Shown piece by piece: positions 43,687 through 52,505 of a DNA stretch of 64,000 nucleotides; position 1 is the stretch's first letter, and each line of letters starts with the position of its first letter. Both the position numbers and the translations under genes were made by a program. This DNA comes from Rhodohalobacter sp. 614A. GTDB lineage: Bacteria > Bacteroidota > Rhodothermia > Balneolales > Balneolaceae. Where the stretch lies: positions 1,336,273 through 1,400,272 of the forward strand of contig NZ_JAKEDS010000001.1 of assembly GCF_021462415.1 (NCBI RefSeq), written 5' to 3'. The notes below the pieces were generated by a model. That model made no database searches. It was given only the letters and a program-made list of their open reading frames with translations, and was not told where the DNA came from.

Positions 43687-44040
43687 ATGACGAGATCAGG
43701 AAATGTAATTCAGGAGAAGAGTTTTAAATTCGCGCTCGACATTATTGGGTTATGTAAAGAATTGAAAGCAAGAAAAGAGTTTGAAATTTCGAGACAGCTA
43801 CTGAGGGCAGGAACAAGTATTGGCGCAAATGTTGAAGAAGGAATTGCCGCTTATTCCAAGAAAGATTTTATGCATAAAATGAGTATTGCTTCCAAAGAAG
43901 GGAGAGAGACAAATTATTGGTTGAGGCTTGTGAAAGCGAGTAATTTAGTTGAAGTTCCCGATCAATATTTTTCTGATATCAACGAGATAAATTCTATTTT
44001 GACATCAATTGTAAAAACAACTTCTGAGTCACTGAAGTAA
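43687..44040 (+). CDS. Four-helix-bundle protein (23S rRNA intervening-sequence protein family)
   Basis: 117 residues from the ATG at 43687; a GTG at 43678 lies inside a small hairpin (GGCTC-GTGA-GAGCC, 43673-43686). The sequence is almost fully helical, with the family hallmarks SFKFALDIIGLC, EISRQLLRAGTSIGANVEEG and ETNYWLRLVKAS. Relatives are encoded in intervening sequences of 23S rRNA genes and also as stand-alone genes like this one. No function has been shown. Related repeats on both sides suggest that it arrived as a small unit between the flippase and recN. Confidence 0.88.
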   Translation: MTRSGNVIQEKSFKFALDIIGLCKELKARKEFEISRQLLRAGTSIGANVEEGIAAYSKKDFMHKMSIASKEGRETNYWLRLVKASNLVEVPDQYFSDINEINSILTSIVKTTSESLK

Positions 44041-44106
44041 TTTTGAATGTTAAGTTTTGAATTAAATTCATTCAACATTCAAAAATTCCAAATTCAACAT
44101 TCCCAA
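44039..44106. repeat. Right terminal repeats flanking the four-helix-bundle gene
   Basis: A direct copy AATTTTGAATGTT (44039-44051) is followed by an inverted AACATTCAAAA (44074-44084) and AATTCAACATTC (44091-44102), the reverse complement of the left-end GAATGTTGAATT. The block ends directly before the recN start codon. Confidence 0.7.
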
Positions 44107-44107
44107 A

Positions 44108-45814
44108 ATGATCAAATCTCTCCACATTAAAGATTTTGCGCTGATTGATGAACTGGATGTTCAATTTCAGCCGGGACTCAATGTACTCACGGGACAAACC
44201 GGCGCGGGTAAATCAATTATTATCGGCGCACTGCACATGATTTTGGGCGAGCGTGCCGATACGGATGTCATCAGAAAAGGGGCAGACAAGGCCATTTCTG
44301 AAGCATTTATTTACGTAGGGAAGAATGATTATTTAAAAAATCTGCTTGAAGAGCAATCCATTGATTATAGCGAAGAACTCATTCTTCGGCGGGAGATTCG
44401 GCAACATGGTAGCCGTGCGTTTATTAATGATACGCCGGTAAATATTTCTGTCTTAAAGCAGGTGGGGGATCAGCTTGTGGATCTGCATGGCCAATACGAT
44501 CATCAGCTTTTGTTGAAAGAAGAACACCATCAAGGCGTGATTGATCAGTTTGATTCCATTGAGCCGGTGTTAGAATCCTATCAAAAAGAATACCGGTCCA
44601 TGCAGGATTTGCAAAAGCAATTGCGGGATCTCAGGAAAAAAGAACGGGAGCTTAAAGACAAAACCGAGCTCTACAAATTCCAGGTAAAAGAATTGGAAAC
44701 GGCTGAACTGGATCCCCATGAAGAGGAGGAGCTTGAAGCTGAAATGAATCTTTTGGACAATGCCGAAGATCTGGACCAGAAGGCATCAGCAATTACTGAG
44801 ATCGGCAATGGCGATGAAGTGAGCCTGATGGACATGCTGAATACCATCAAACTGAACCTGGAAGATATGGCACGGATTGAACCGGAATTTGGAACGTATC
44901 TCCAGGAGGTAACAACGGCGAGAATCAGTATCCAGGAGACCATTCAATTTGCTGAACGGTATCGTGATCGGATTGAATTTAATCCGCAGAGGTTGGAGAA
45001 GCTTCGCCAGCGTCAGTCTGAACTTAATCGACTTCAGAAAAAATACCAGAGATCCATTCCGGATCTGATTTCTTATCTGAATGAAATCAAATCGGAATTG
45101 AATGTTGCCGAAAATTTTGATGTAGAGATTGAACGGATTGAGAAGAAAATTGAGGATCAGGCTCATATTCTGAAGGAAAAAGCTGTAGACCTTCATGAGG
45201 AAAGAGAGGCTATTGGCCGATATCTTTCAGACGATATTGTACTTTCCCTGAAAAATCTGGGCATCCAACACGGACAATTTAAAGTGGAGGTTGCCTGGAG
45301 ATTTTTGGGAAAAGGCTGGATTGATATCGACGGACAAAAAGTGGATTGTAATGAAGATGGCTGCGATGATGTGCGCTTTTTTATCTCCACAAATAAAGGT
45401 GAAGATCCCAAGCCATTAGCCACGATAGCATCCGGCGGGGAAGTAAGCCGCGTGATGTTATCACTCAAATCTATTTTGGCGCGAGAGCAAAAACTGCCGG
45501 TTATGATTTTCGATGAAATTGATACGGGAATCAGCGGCGAAATATCCGAAAAAGTAGGCCGTGTGATGCGGGGTCTTTCCGAAATGTGCCAGATTGTAGC
45601 AATTACACATCAACCACAAATTGCAAGCCAGGCGCATAAACATTACAAAGTGCAGAAAGTAGAAGAGGATGATCGGACGGTTACCAAAATTCTTCCGCTT
45701 TCTGATGAGGAACATATCCGCGAAGTTGCGAGTTTGATGAGTGGGGAGCAGATTACCGAATCGGCTCTTACCAGTGCCCGCGAATTGATAGACCGTGGCG
45801 GGATGAGAAACTGA
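44108..45814 (+). CDS. recN: DNA repair protein RecN
   Basis: 568 residues, the usual length. Walker A GQTGAGKS is at residues 29-36 after IKDFALIDELDVQF. A long coiled coil fills residues about 150-370. The C-terminal half has the ABC signature ASGGEVSRVMLSLKSIL, Walker B PVMIFDEIDTGISGE and AITHQPQIASQAHKHYKV. It is an SMC-like ATPase acting at double-strand breaks. There is no clear Shine-Dalgarno sequence, since the flanking repeat reaches almost to the start. Confidence 0.95.
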   Translation: MIKSLHIKDFALIDELDVQFQPGLNVLTGQTGAGKSIIIGALHMILGERADTDVIRKGADKAISEAFIYVGKNDYLKNLLEEQSIDYSEELILRREIRQHGSRAFINDTPVNISVLKQVGDQLVDLHGQYDHQLLLKEEHHQGVIDQFDSIEPVLESYQKEYRSMQDLQKQLRDLRKKERELKDKTELYKFQVKELETAELDPHEEEELEAEMNLLDNAEDLDQKASAITEIGNGDEVSLMDMLNTIKLNLEDMARIEPEFGTYLQEVTTARISIQETIQFAERYRDRIEFNPQRLEKLRQRQSELNRLQKKYQRSIPDLISYLNEIKSELNVAENFDVEIERIEKKIEDQAHILKEKAVDLHEEREAIGRYLSDDIVLSLKNLGIQHGQFKVEVAWRFLGKGWIDIDGQKVDCNEDGCDDVRFFISTNKGEDPKPLATIASGGEVSRVMLSLKSILAREQKLPVMIFDEIDTGISGEISEKVGRVMRGLSEMCQIVAITHQPQIASQAHKHYKVQKVEEDDRTVTKILPLSDEEHIREVASLMSGEQITESALTSARELIDRGGMRN

Positions 45815-45874
45815 TTTCAGTTGAAATTAGCAGTAACCAGTAAACAACTTTTCTATTCACTTTAATTAAAAAAT

Positions 45875-46249
45875 ATGTCGAAGAATCATTCTGAAAAATT
45901 TGTTGCTCTTGTTGATGATGCCCTGACACGAATTCCGGAAATATCTGCGGATGAAGTGGCTCAAAAATTGGTTAGGAAGGAAAATTTTACAGTGATTGAT
46001 ACCCGTGAAGCTCACGAATTTGAAGACGGTCATCTGCCAAAGGCTATACACCTGAGTAAAGGAGTTATTGAACGCGATATTGAAGATGAAATTGATGAAT
46101 ATGACCGAGAGTTGGTGCTTTATTGCGGCGGAGGTTATCGCTCGGCACTGGCTGCAGACAACCTGCAAAAGATGGGTTATACCAATGTGAAATCTATGGC
46201 CGGCGGTTGGCGTGAATGGACAGAAAAACAATTTCCGACTGAAGACTAA
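45875..46249 (+). CDS. Rhodanese-like domain protein
   Basis: 124 residues, one rhodanese domain. FTVIDTREAHEFEDGHLPKAIHLSKG is the CH2A-type motif and LVLYCGGGYRSALAA the active loop with the persulfide-forming cysteine. There is no signal peptide, so it probably handles sulfane sulfur in the cytoplasm. The exported flavodoxin-like gene starts 14 bases after its stop. Confidence 0.9.
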   Translation: MSKNHSEKFVALVDDALTRIPEISADEVAQKLVRKENFTVIDTREAHEFEDGHLPKAIHLSKGVIERDIEDEIDEYDRELVLYCGGGYRSALAADNLQKMGYTNVKSMAGGWREWTEKQFPTED

Positions 46250-46263
46250 ATGGTTTTCTCTGG

Positions 46264-46839
46264 ATGAAAATCTGCCTGCTCTTTTTCAATTTTTTGTTGA
46301 TGGCGTCAACCGTCATCGCTCAAACCTCGGTACTGATTACCTACCACAGCGAAACCGGTAATACAGAGAAAATGGCACAGGCGGTTGCTGAAGGCGCAAA
46401 CTCTGTTGAAGGAGTATCTGTAAAAATTTTGACAACGGCCGAAACGAGAGAATCAGACTTGTTGGAAGCTGACGCCATTATCATCGGAAGTCCGGTTCAT
46501 AATGCGAATGTATCTGCTGAAGTTCAGCGTTTTATTGCATCCTTGCCCTTTGAAGATGAGCCGCTAAAGAATAAGATAGGAGCGGTATTTGTGACGGGAG
46601 GAGGAATATCTGCCGGCGAAGAAATTGTTCAAATGAATATGATCCAGAGCATGCTGGTTTTCGGGATGATTATTGTGGGAGGCCCGGACTGGACACAACC
46701 ATTTGGTGCTTCCGCTATTACATCTGAACCGCCGTTTACGGCAAATTCAACAGAAGATATATCCGATCAGTTTCTACAAAAAGGGAGGCTTTTAGGCAAA
46801 CGGGTGGCTGAGATTTCAACAAATTTCAGCAAAGAATAA
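46264..46839 (+). CDS. Flavodoxin-like (WrbA-type) protein with signal peptide
   Basis: 191 residues. The first 20 residues look like a cleavable signal (MKICLLFFNFLLMASTVIA before QTS). Next come a flavodoxin FMN-phosphate loop, TYHSETGNTEKMAQAVAEG, then AIIIGSPVHNANVSAEVQRFI and AVFVTGGGISAGEE, as in WrbA/NADPH:FMN reductases. Flavodoxins are normally cytoplasmic, so export is unusual. The final residues KRVAEISTNFSKE and the following 100 bases have a degenerate second copy after the DUF4249 gene (50176-50300). Confidence 0.8.
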   Translation: MKICLLFFNFLLMASTVIAQTSVLITYHSETGNTEKMAQAVAEGANSVEGVSVKILTTAETRESDLLEADAIIIGSPVHNANVSAEVQRFIASLPFEDEPLKNKIGAVFVTGGGISAGEEIVQMNMIQSMLVFGMIIVGGPDWTQPFGASAITSEPPFTANSTEDISDQFLQKGRLLGKRVAEISTNFSKE

Positions 46840-46917
46840 ATTGTACTTTTTCCCCTATCTAATGCTTGAAAATGAAGCGAACTTTTTAGTAAAAAGAATA
46901 AATAAACGAAGGAGAGT
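46798..46917 (+). repeat. Left copy of a duplicated junction sequence
   Basis: This stretch covers the last codons of the flavodoxin-like gene and its downstream leader. Aligned by eye it resembles 50176-50300, with shared blocks such as GTAGCTGAGATT/GTGGCTGAGATT, ATTTCAGCA, ATCTAAT and GGAGAGTTA/GGGGAGTTA. It lies just before the TonB receptor gene. Confidence 0.65.
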
Positions 46918-47025
46918 TAGAGACTTAGCATACCAGTAGCAGGTATTGAATCGAATCAGAGATCTTAGAAAACTCTAATTTGAGTGGAGGACAGGTCATG
47001 ATATCTTTCATGTCAACTACTTGGT

Positions 47026-49281
47026 ATGAAACACGTTCTTACTTGTCTATTTATATTCGTATTAGCGAATACTCTTCAGGCACAAACTAATGCTTCTATA
47101 CGAGGATACATTACAGATAGTAACTCAGGTGATGTATTGCTTGCTGCAACTACTGGTATTATCCAGCTAAGTAAAGGTGTGTCTACCAACTCCGAAGGTT
47201 TTTTTCAGATCACAAATATTCCTCCCGGTGCATATCTAATTACTGCTTCATATGTAGGATATGAGGATTTCAGTCAACAGTTGACATTTAATGAGGGCGA
47301 TGATCTTGAACTTCATATCCAGTTGAAACCAAAGGCATACCAGCTCGGGGAGGTAACGGTAAAATCATTAAAACATGAACAGACCAAACACGATATAGGT
47401 GTTGCTCATGTGGATCCTTCCTTTATTAATAATTTACCGTCGCTATTTGAAGATGATATTTTTAGGTCATTACAGTTATTGCCGGGGGTGAAAAGTAGTT
47501 CCGAGCTTTCCAGCGGCCTTTATATTCGGGGAGGAAGTCCGGACCAAACTCTGATTTTATTTGATCATGCTCCGGTTTATAACCCATCACATTTTTTTGG
47601 ATTTTACTCCACGTTTAATCCTTCTGTGATAACAGATGCGAATCTTTTTAAAGGCAACTATCCTGCTAAATATGGAGGGCGTCTGGGTTCGGTTCTTTCC
47701 CTGCAGAACAGAGAAACGAATAATGAGAAAGTTGGGGGAGAAGTTTCTGTTGGAATGCTTGCCGCAAGTGCTGCAGTTGAAACACCATTTTGGGATCGAA
47801 AAGGTGGGATTATGGTCGCTCTTCGAAGGTCTACCATTGATCCGGTGTTGGGAATACTTCGTGATTCATATGAGGATATCCCCGAAAAGTTCTATTTCTG
47901 GGACCTCAATAGCAAGGTTTATCTTAAGCCTAATGCAAACAACCATTTATCACTATCCATTTATTCCGGGGTAGATCATCTCCGTTTTCCTTTTGCCAAA
48001 GATGCCGGCATCCGTACGGATTATGGAAACCAAACCATCAGTGGTACATGGCAGCATAATTTTTCTGGCACTTTTTTTGGTGAAGTTCACTTTATCGGTT
48101 CACGCTATTTTAGTCAGCCGTCTTTTGATGTTGCTTCTACTTTATCGGAAAAAGAGAATGAGATTTTTGACCGAACCCTGAAAATGGATTTCGAATACCT
48201 TCCCGGTGAAACTCATGAGATTTCGTTTGGCTATTCACTACAATTGCAGAACTTACAATTGCTGGAGGAATACGACCAAAATCCTGTCTTTGAGACTGAT
48301 ATTCAGACCCATTCGCATGCATTCTATATTCAGGATGATTGGAACGTATCCCGAAAGGTTAAGTTTTCTCCGGGATTGCGAATTCAGCATATGTACGGCA
48401 CAGAGCATTTGTTGCTGGAGCCGAGAATCTCATTTGAATATATCCCGTCTTCAGTACTTCGTTTACAGGCCGCCTATGGAAGATTCAGTCAATATTTGAC
48501 GATGGCTACGAATGATAATTTGAGCGGGCTCGATGTGTGGTATTCAGCCGGCCAGAATATGCAACCTGCGGTGGGAGACCAATACGGTGTGGGAGCGAAA
48601 TTACAGCCATCGGAGAATTATAATGTGGATGTGGAATTTTATTATCGAACGATGTCCAATCTGTTCGAACCGGACCCGTATTTACCGGATCGTTCAGGGA
48701 TTCCCTATCAAGAAATATTCAGATACGGAGAGGGATTTGCTTACGGTTCTGAACTATTATTCAAAGGCAACCTGGGCAAGCTAACGGGGTTTGTTGGCTA
48801 TTCGTTTAGTATCACGCGAAGAAGATTTTATGATGAAAACTCTCAGGACTGGGGAGAATTTTTTGCCCCGAATTTCGATAGAAACCACGATTTTAGTATC
48901 GTTGCTTCATATAAAATCAATTCCAAATGGTCGGCTTCTACTGTATTTCGTTATACAAGTGGCCAACCTTACACCCAGCCTCTCGGCAGAACTTTTTCTT
49001 TTGAATCACCCTTTGCCGGAAGAGGAAAACACCAGGTAATAAATGGAGAATTCAATGCAGCACGAATGCCTGCATATCACCGACTCGACATTGGTTTTAC
49101 CAGAGTGGGCTCATTTCTTGGCTTGGGCAGTTCAAAATTTCAGTTCCAGGTTATTAATGTTTATTCAAGACGCAACATCTGGTTCTATAACTATGATTTA
49201 AACAAGACAGGCCCGAATCAAAGAGAGGCGGTTAAATTGCTTCCGGTGCTTCCAAGTTTGTCATATACGGTAAATTTTTAG
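47026..49281 (+). CDS. TonB-dependent receptor with CarboxypepD_reg-like domain
   Basis: 751 residues. Signal peptide (cleavage after LQA), a CarboxypepD_reg-like sandwich (about residues 22-105, SIRGYITDSNSGDVLLAATT), then a plug domain with LPGVKSSSELSSGLYIRGGSPDQTLILFDHAPVYNPSHF, and a 22-stranded barrel ending SLSYTVNF with a C-terminal aromatic residue. It is an energy-dependent outer membrane importer of the Bacteroidota type. It is followed after 4 bases by a DUF4249 lipoprotein, a frequent partner. No obvious Shine-Dalgarno sequence precedes its ATG. Confidence 0.93.
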   Translation: MKHVLTCLFIFVLANTLQAQTNASIRGYITDSNSGDVLLAATTGIIQLSKGVSTNSEGFFQITNIPPGAYLITASYVGYEDFSQQLTFNEGDDLELHIQLKPKAYQLGEVTVKSLKHEQTKHDIGVAHVDPSFINNLPSLFEDDIFRSLQLLPGVKSSSELSSGLYIRGGSPDQTLILFDHAPVYNPSHFFGFYSTFNPSVITDANLFKGNYPAKYGGRLGSVLSLQNRETNNEKVGGEVSVGMLAASAAVETPFWDRKGGIMVALRRSTIDPVLGILRDSYEDIPEKFYFWDLNSKVYLKPNANNHLSLSIYSGVDHLRFPFAKDAGIRTDYGNQTISGTWQHNFSGTFFGEVHFIGSRYFSQPSFDVASTLSEKENEIFDRTLKMDFEYLPGETHEISFGYSLQLQNLQLLEEYDQNPVFETDIQTHSHAFYIQDDWNVSRKVKFSPGLRIQHMYGTEHLLLEPRISFEYIPSSVLRLQAAYGRFSQYLTMATNDNLSGLDVWYSAGQNMQPAVGDQYGVGAKLQPSENYNVDVEFYYRTMSNLFEPDPYLPDRSGIPYQEIFRYGEGFAYGSELLFKGNLGKLTGFVGYSFSITRRRFYDENSQDWGEFFAPNFDRNHDFSIVASYKINSKWSASTVFRYTSGQPYTQPLGRTFSFESPFAGRGKHQVINGEFNAARMPAYHRLDIGFTRVGSFLGLGSSKFQFQVINVYSRRNIWFYNYDLNKTGPNQREAVKLLPVLPSLSYTVNF

Positions 49282-49285
49282 ACAG

Positions 49286-50161
49286 ATGAAGAAAGCACTG
49301 TTATCTATATTTTTTCTTGTCATTTTATACGGATGTGATCTCTACGAGGTAGAGCAGTTTGAAGAGACATATGCGATTGAATCTTACCTTATCGCTGATG
49401 AAAACCTGCCACAAGTAATGGTTACAAAAACCTTACCCATTGGTGCAAAATTTAACAAGAACCGTATTGCCATTCCAAATGCAACCGTGGAAATTTCTCT
49501 GTTGAAAGCGGATGGTTCAATTGATGAGAAATATGTTTTTTTTCACACTAAATCAGGTCAGTATTTGCCGGAAACTGAGGTATTGGTAAAACCTAAAAGA
49601 TGGTATCAACTAACCGTTACGATGACGGACGGAAGCCTCGTTGAAGCGAAAACATTTGTTCCCGATACATTTACGATTGCTAATGAGATAGAGGGTGCCT
49701 ATGTCTATCAGAGCAATTCGAAAATTTCCATTTCTGCCACTCCAAGCAGTTATTACAATCGGTCTTCGTACTATATGTTTACGGCGGAAGCAGTTGAAAC
49801 TGTTGAAGAAAACTTAACTCCTTATTACAAAGATCTTGTCAAAGACAAGGGCAGCTGGATTAACAGTTACTATATCAACTCTTCAGAAATTACGAACGAG
49901 AATAAGTATAAAAGAGATTCAAGCGGCAACTTATCTATGGAAATTCCCTGGTCTCTTTTTGCTTTTTATGGCCAAAACGATGTTTCAATCAGTGCCATAG
50001 ATGACAATATTTATGACTACATGCGTTCTTCTGACGACATTACGGCTGGCACAACTTTAGGATCAACAAGCGTTCAAAATGTGAAATATAATGTAACCGG
50101 CGGTATTGGTATTTTCGGTAGCCTTGCAAGAGTTACAAAGCGGGTTGAAATTACTCCATAG
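49286..50161 (+). CDS. DUF4249 lipoprotein (TonB receptor partner)
   Basis: 291 residues. A lipoprotein signal ends in LYGC (Cys17), and the mature part begins with the DUF4249 pattern ESYLIADENLPQVMVTKTLPI, where such proteins have a short immunoglobulin-like fold. DUF4249 genes routinely follow TonB receptors of this class in Bacteroidota and probably encode the surface-exposed or periplasmic partner of the receptor. It starts 4 bases after the receptor stop. The ligand is unknown. Confidence 0.87.
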   Translation: MKKALLSIFFLVILYGCDLYEVEQFEETYAIESYLIADENLPQVMVTKTLPIGAKFNKNRIAIPNATVEISLLKADGSIDEKYVFFHTKSGQYLPETEVLVKPKRWYQLTVTMTDGSLVEAKTFVPDTFTIANEIEGAYVYQSNSKISISATPSSYYNRSSYYMFTAEAVETVEENLTPYYKDLVKDKGSWINSYYINSSEITNENKYKRDSSGNLSMEIPWSLFAFYGQNDVSISAIDDNIYDYMRSSDDITAGTTLGSTSVQNVKYNVTGGIGIFGSLARVTKRVEITP

Positions 50162-50175
50162 ACATTTCTGTTGAT

Positions 50176-50300
50176 AAACGTGTAGCTGAGATTGCGAGAG
50201 ATTTCAGCAGAAAAAATTGTTCTTTTTCTTTTGTCCACATCTAATATTTAAAAATGGGTCGTACTTTTCTGGAAAGGGAGCGAATAAAAGGAGGGGAGTT
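50176..50300 (+). pseudogene. Degenerate copy of the flavodoxin-gene 3' end and leader
   Basis: The frame starting AAACGTGTAGCTGAGATT reads KRVAEIARDFSRKN, matching the last residues KRVAEISTNFSKE of the flavodoxin-like protein encoded 3.4 kb upstream, but it has no stop at that point and no preceding gene body. The following bases also align with the leader downstream of that gene and end in the strong AAAGGAGGGGAG ribosome-binding site of the next gene. It is best explained as a footprint left when the receptor/DUF4249 pair was inserted or a flavodoxin gene was duplicated and lost. Confidence 0.6.
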
Positions 50301-51002
50301 ATGGCCAAGATTCTGCATAAAATCATTGATGAACAGATTAAGTCGTGGGAACTGGAAAGTTCGTTTAAGAATAAAATCATTGCTCCACAGGGCAAACAAT
50401 TTCCGGTGATTACCATTTCGAGGGAATTCGGTGCAAGAGGTGCGGCGCTGGCAGCCCTGATGGGAGAGAAAATTGGCTTTAAGGTATGGGACAGAGACAT
50501 ACTTCAAGCCATTGCTGATAAACTTGGAAGCAATCAAAAATACCTGAAATCGCTGGATGAAAGCCGAAGGGTATTGATTGAAGATGTGGTTGTTGGATTC
50601 ATGAAGAATGTGAATACCAACGTCAATTATCTTCGGACGCTGAATAGGTTGATCCGAACAATCGAGTATCACGGAAACGCCATTATTGTGGGGAGGGGTG
50701 CCAATTATATCTGCAAGAATCCACATTCTTTCCATTTGAGGATTGTTTCTCCCGTTGAACGAAGAGCGGCTGATTATGCAAGCAGGGAAGGCATCAGTAA
50801 AGAAGACGCGCTTGCAATTATTCGTAAAACCGATGAAGAAAGAGCGGAATTTGTTCGGTACCATTTCAAAAGTGATGTATCGAACGCATCCAACTACGAC
50901 CTACTTATAAACTCCGCTACATTCAGCCTGCAGGATATGATGTCGATTGTGATTGAAGCTTATGAACAAAAAAGCGGCTTTCAACTCGAAATCATTAACT
51001 GA
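50301..51002 (+). CDS. Cytidylate kinase-like family protein
   Basis: 233 residues from the ATG at 50301, fixed by AAAGGAGGGGAG just upstream; an in-frame start at 50217 falls in the degenerate repeat. The P-loop-like segment TISREFGARGAALAALMGEKIGFKVWDRDIL is typical of the cytidylate kinase-like family (PF13189), followed by IIVGRGANYICKN and a basic lid with SPVERRAADYASREGISKEDALAII. It is probably a nucleotide-binding P-loop kinase of unknown substrate; true CMP kinase is a different protein. It may once have followed the flavodoxin-like gene directly. Confidence 0.85.
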   Translation: MAKILHKIIDEQIKSWELESSFKNKIIAPQGKQFPVITISREFGARGAALAALMGEKIGFKVWDRDILQAIADKLGSNQKYLKSLDESRRVLIEDVVVGFMKNVNTNVNYLRTLNRLIRTIEYHGNAIIVGRGANYICKNPHSFHLRIVSPVERRAADYASREGISKEDALAIIRKTDEERAEFVRYHFKSDVSNASNYDLLINSATFSLQDMMSIVIEAYEQKSGFQLEIIN

Positions 51003-51132
51003 CTGTTTTTCATTCATGAAGGGGTAGGCTGTATCATCGCTGCATCAAGAAGGCACTTGGATTTGACTAAGTTTATAATTTGATGTAAATGAAAGAGACC
51101 ATAACCAAAACTGCTAAGAAACCACCCATATC

Positions 51133-52422
51133 ATGAATAATCAAATTTCAAGAAAACAGTTTATTAGCTCTTCACTAATGGCTGCTGCAGGATTATCGAT
51201 TGTCCCCGCTTCTGTTCTGGGAAAGAAAGGAGTTGCTCCAAGTGATAAAATTTCCATCGGGTTCATCGGAACAGGAAGGCTCAGCCCCACTCTTGCAAAC
51301 GGGATGCTGGCTTTAGAAAATGTAGATATCGTTGCTGCTTCGGATGTATACAAAGCGAAGGGAGATGCTTTTCAAGCGCTGGTGGAAAATCATTATAAAG
51401 AAAAAACCGGTCAGAATTCCTGGACTGGATTTCAAACATACCACAATTATGAAGACATGCTGATGCGGGATGATATCGATGCGATTGTTGTAGCCACTCC
51501 CGATCACTGGCATGCCAAAGCATCGATTGATGCGGCCAACGCCGGCAAACATATTTACTGCGAAAAACCACTTACACATACCGTTGTGGAAGGAAGGAAA
51601 CTGGTAAATGCTGTTGAGGCAAATGACGTCATTTTACAGACAGGAAGCATGCAGCGTTCGTGGGAATCTTTTCGCCATGCCTGTGAACTGGTTCGGAATG
51701 GATATTTGGGCGAGATCAAAAAAGTGGTTGTGAGTGTTACGGATCCTGCAATTCCTTATGATCTTGAAGAAGAAACAAAGCCTGAAGGCCTGGATTGGGA
51801 TCGCTGGATTGGTCCGGCCCCGATGAATGTATTTAATTCTATCGTTGCTCCGCCTGTTGAAGATACAGGCTGGCCACGATGGAGAGACTTCAAAGAATAT
51901 GGCGGAGGTACCTTGTGTGATTGGGGTGCACATATGTTTGATATTGCGCAATGGGCTTTGGGAATGGATGATACAGGTCCGGTTGAACTCATTGCTCCAA
52001 AAACACCGGTTCCAAAACGCGGTCTTAAAATGATCTATGCCAACGGAATTGAAATGGAACACTATGAATTTGGAAGGGGACATGGTGTTGAGTTTCATGG
52101 AACAGAAGGAACCATGCAGGTTTCCCGAGAGTTTCTCCAAACCAACCCGGCTAATATCGCATCAGCCAGGATGAAATCTTCAGACGAAAGATTGTATCAC
52201 AGCGATAATCACTACGCAAACTGGATTGATGGAATTCGCGAGCATAAAGAAACGATTTGTCCGCCCGAGGTTGGGCATCGGTCTGCTTCAATTTGCAACA
52301 TCGCGAATATTGCCTATTGGGTAAATCGTGACCTCAAATGGGATCCCGAAGCCGAACGCTTTGATGATGACGAGGCAAACAGCTACCTGGACAAAGAATA
52401 CAGAGAAGGATACGAAGTTTAA
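51133..52422 (+). CDS. Exported Gfo/Idh/MocA-family oxidoreductase
   Basis: 429 residues. The N-terminus resembles a Tat signal, but the pair reads Arg-Lys (ISRKQFISSSLMAAAGLSIVP) rather than Arg-Arg. The Rossmann part has IGFIGTGRLSPTLANGM, AIVVATPDHWHA and HIYCEKPLTHTVVEG with the EKP motif, and the second domain YGGGTLCDWGAHMFDIAQWAL. It is closely similar in design to the enzyme at 12482-13996 and is likewise probably a sugar dehydrogenase. It stands alone, with a terminator after it. Confidence 0.88.
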   Translation: MNNQISRKQFISSSLMAAAGLSIVPASVLGKKGVAPSDKISIGFIGTGRLSPTLANGMLALENVDIVAASDVYKAKGDAFQALVENHYKEKTGQNSWTGFQTYHNYEDMLMRDDIDAIVVATPDHWHAKASIDAANAGKHIYCEKPLTHTVVEGRKLVNAVEANDVILQTGSMQRSWESFRHACELVRNGYLGEIKKVVVSVTDPAIPYDLEEETKPEGLDWDRWIGPAPMNVFNSIVAPPVEDTGWPRWRDFKEYGGGTLCDWGAHMFDIAQWALGMDDTGPVELIAPKTPVPKRGLKMIYANGIEMEHYEFGRGHGVEFHGTEGTMQVSREFLQTNPANIASARMKSSDERLYHSDNHYANWIDGIREHKETICPPEVGHRSASICNIANIAYWVNRDLKWDPEAERFDDDEANSYLDKEYREGYEV

Positions 52423-52446
52423 TATTATCGGTTTGGTATGATGACA

Positions 52447-52488
52447 AAACAGTCACCGACGATTATTGCCGGTGACTGTTTTTTTATG
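52447..52488. terminator. Intrinsic terminator between convergent genes
   Basis: The arms AAACAGTCACCG (52447-52458) and CGGTGACTGTTT are perfect 12-bp complements around an 11-base loop, followed on the plus strand by a run of T. It ends the Gfo/Idh/MocA transcript and may also serve the convergent membrane-protein gene. Confidence 0.9.
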
Positions 52489-52505
52489 TGCAGGAAAGAA
52501 GATTT

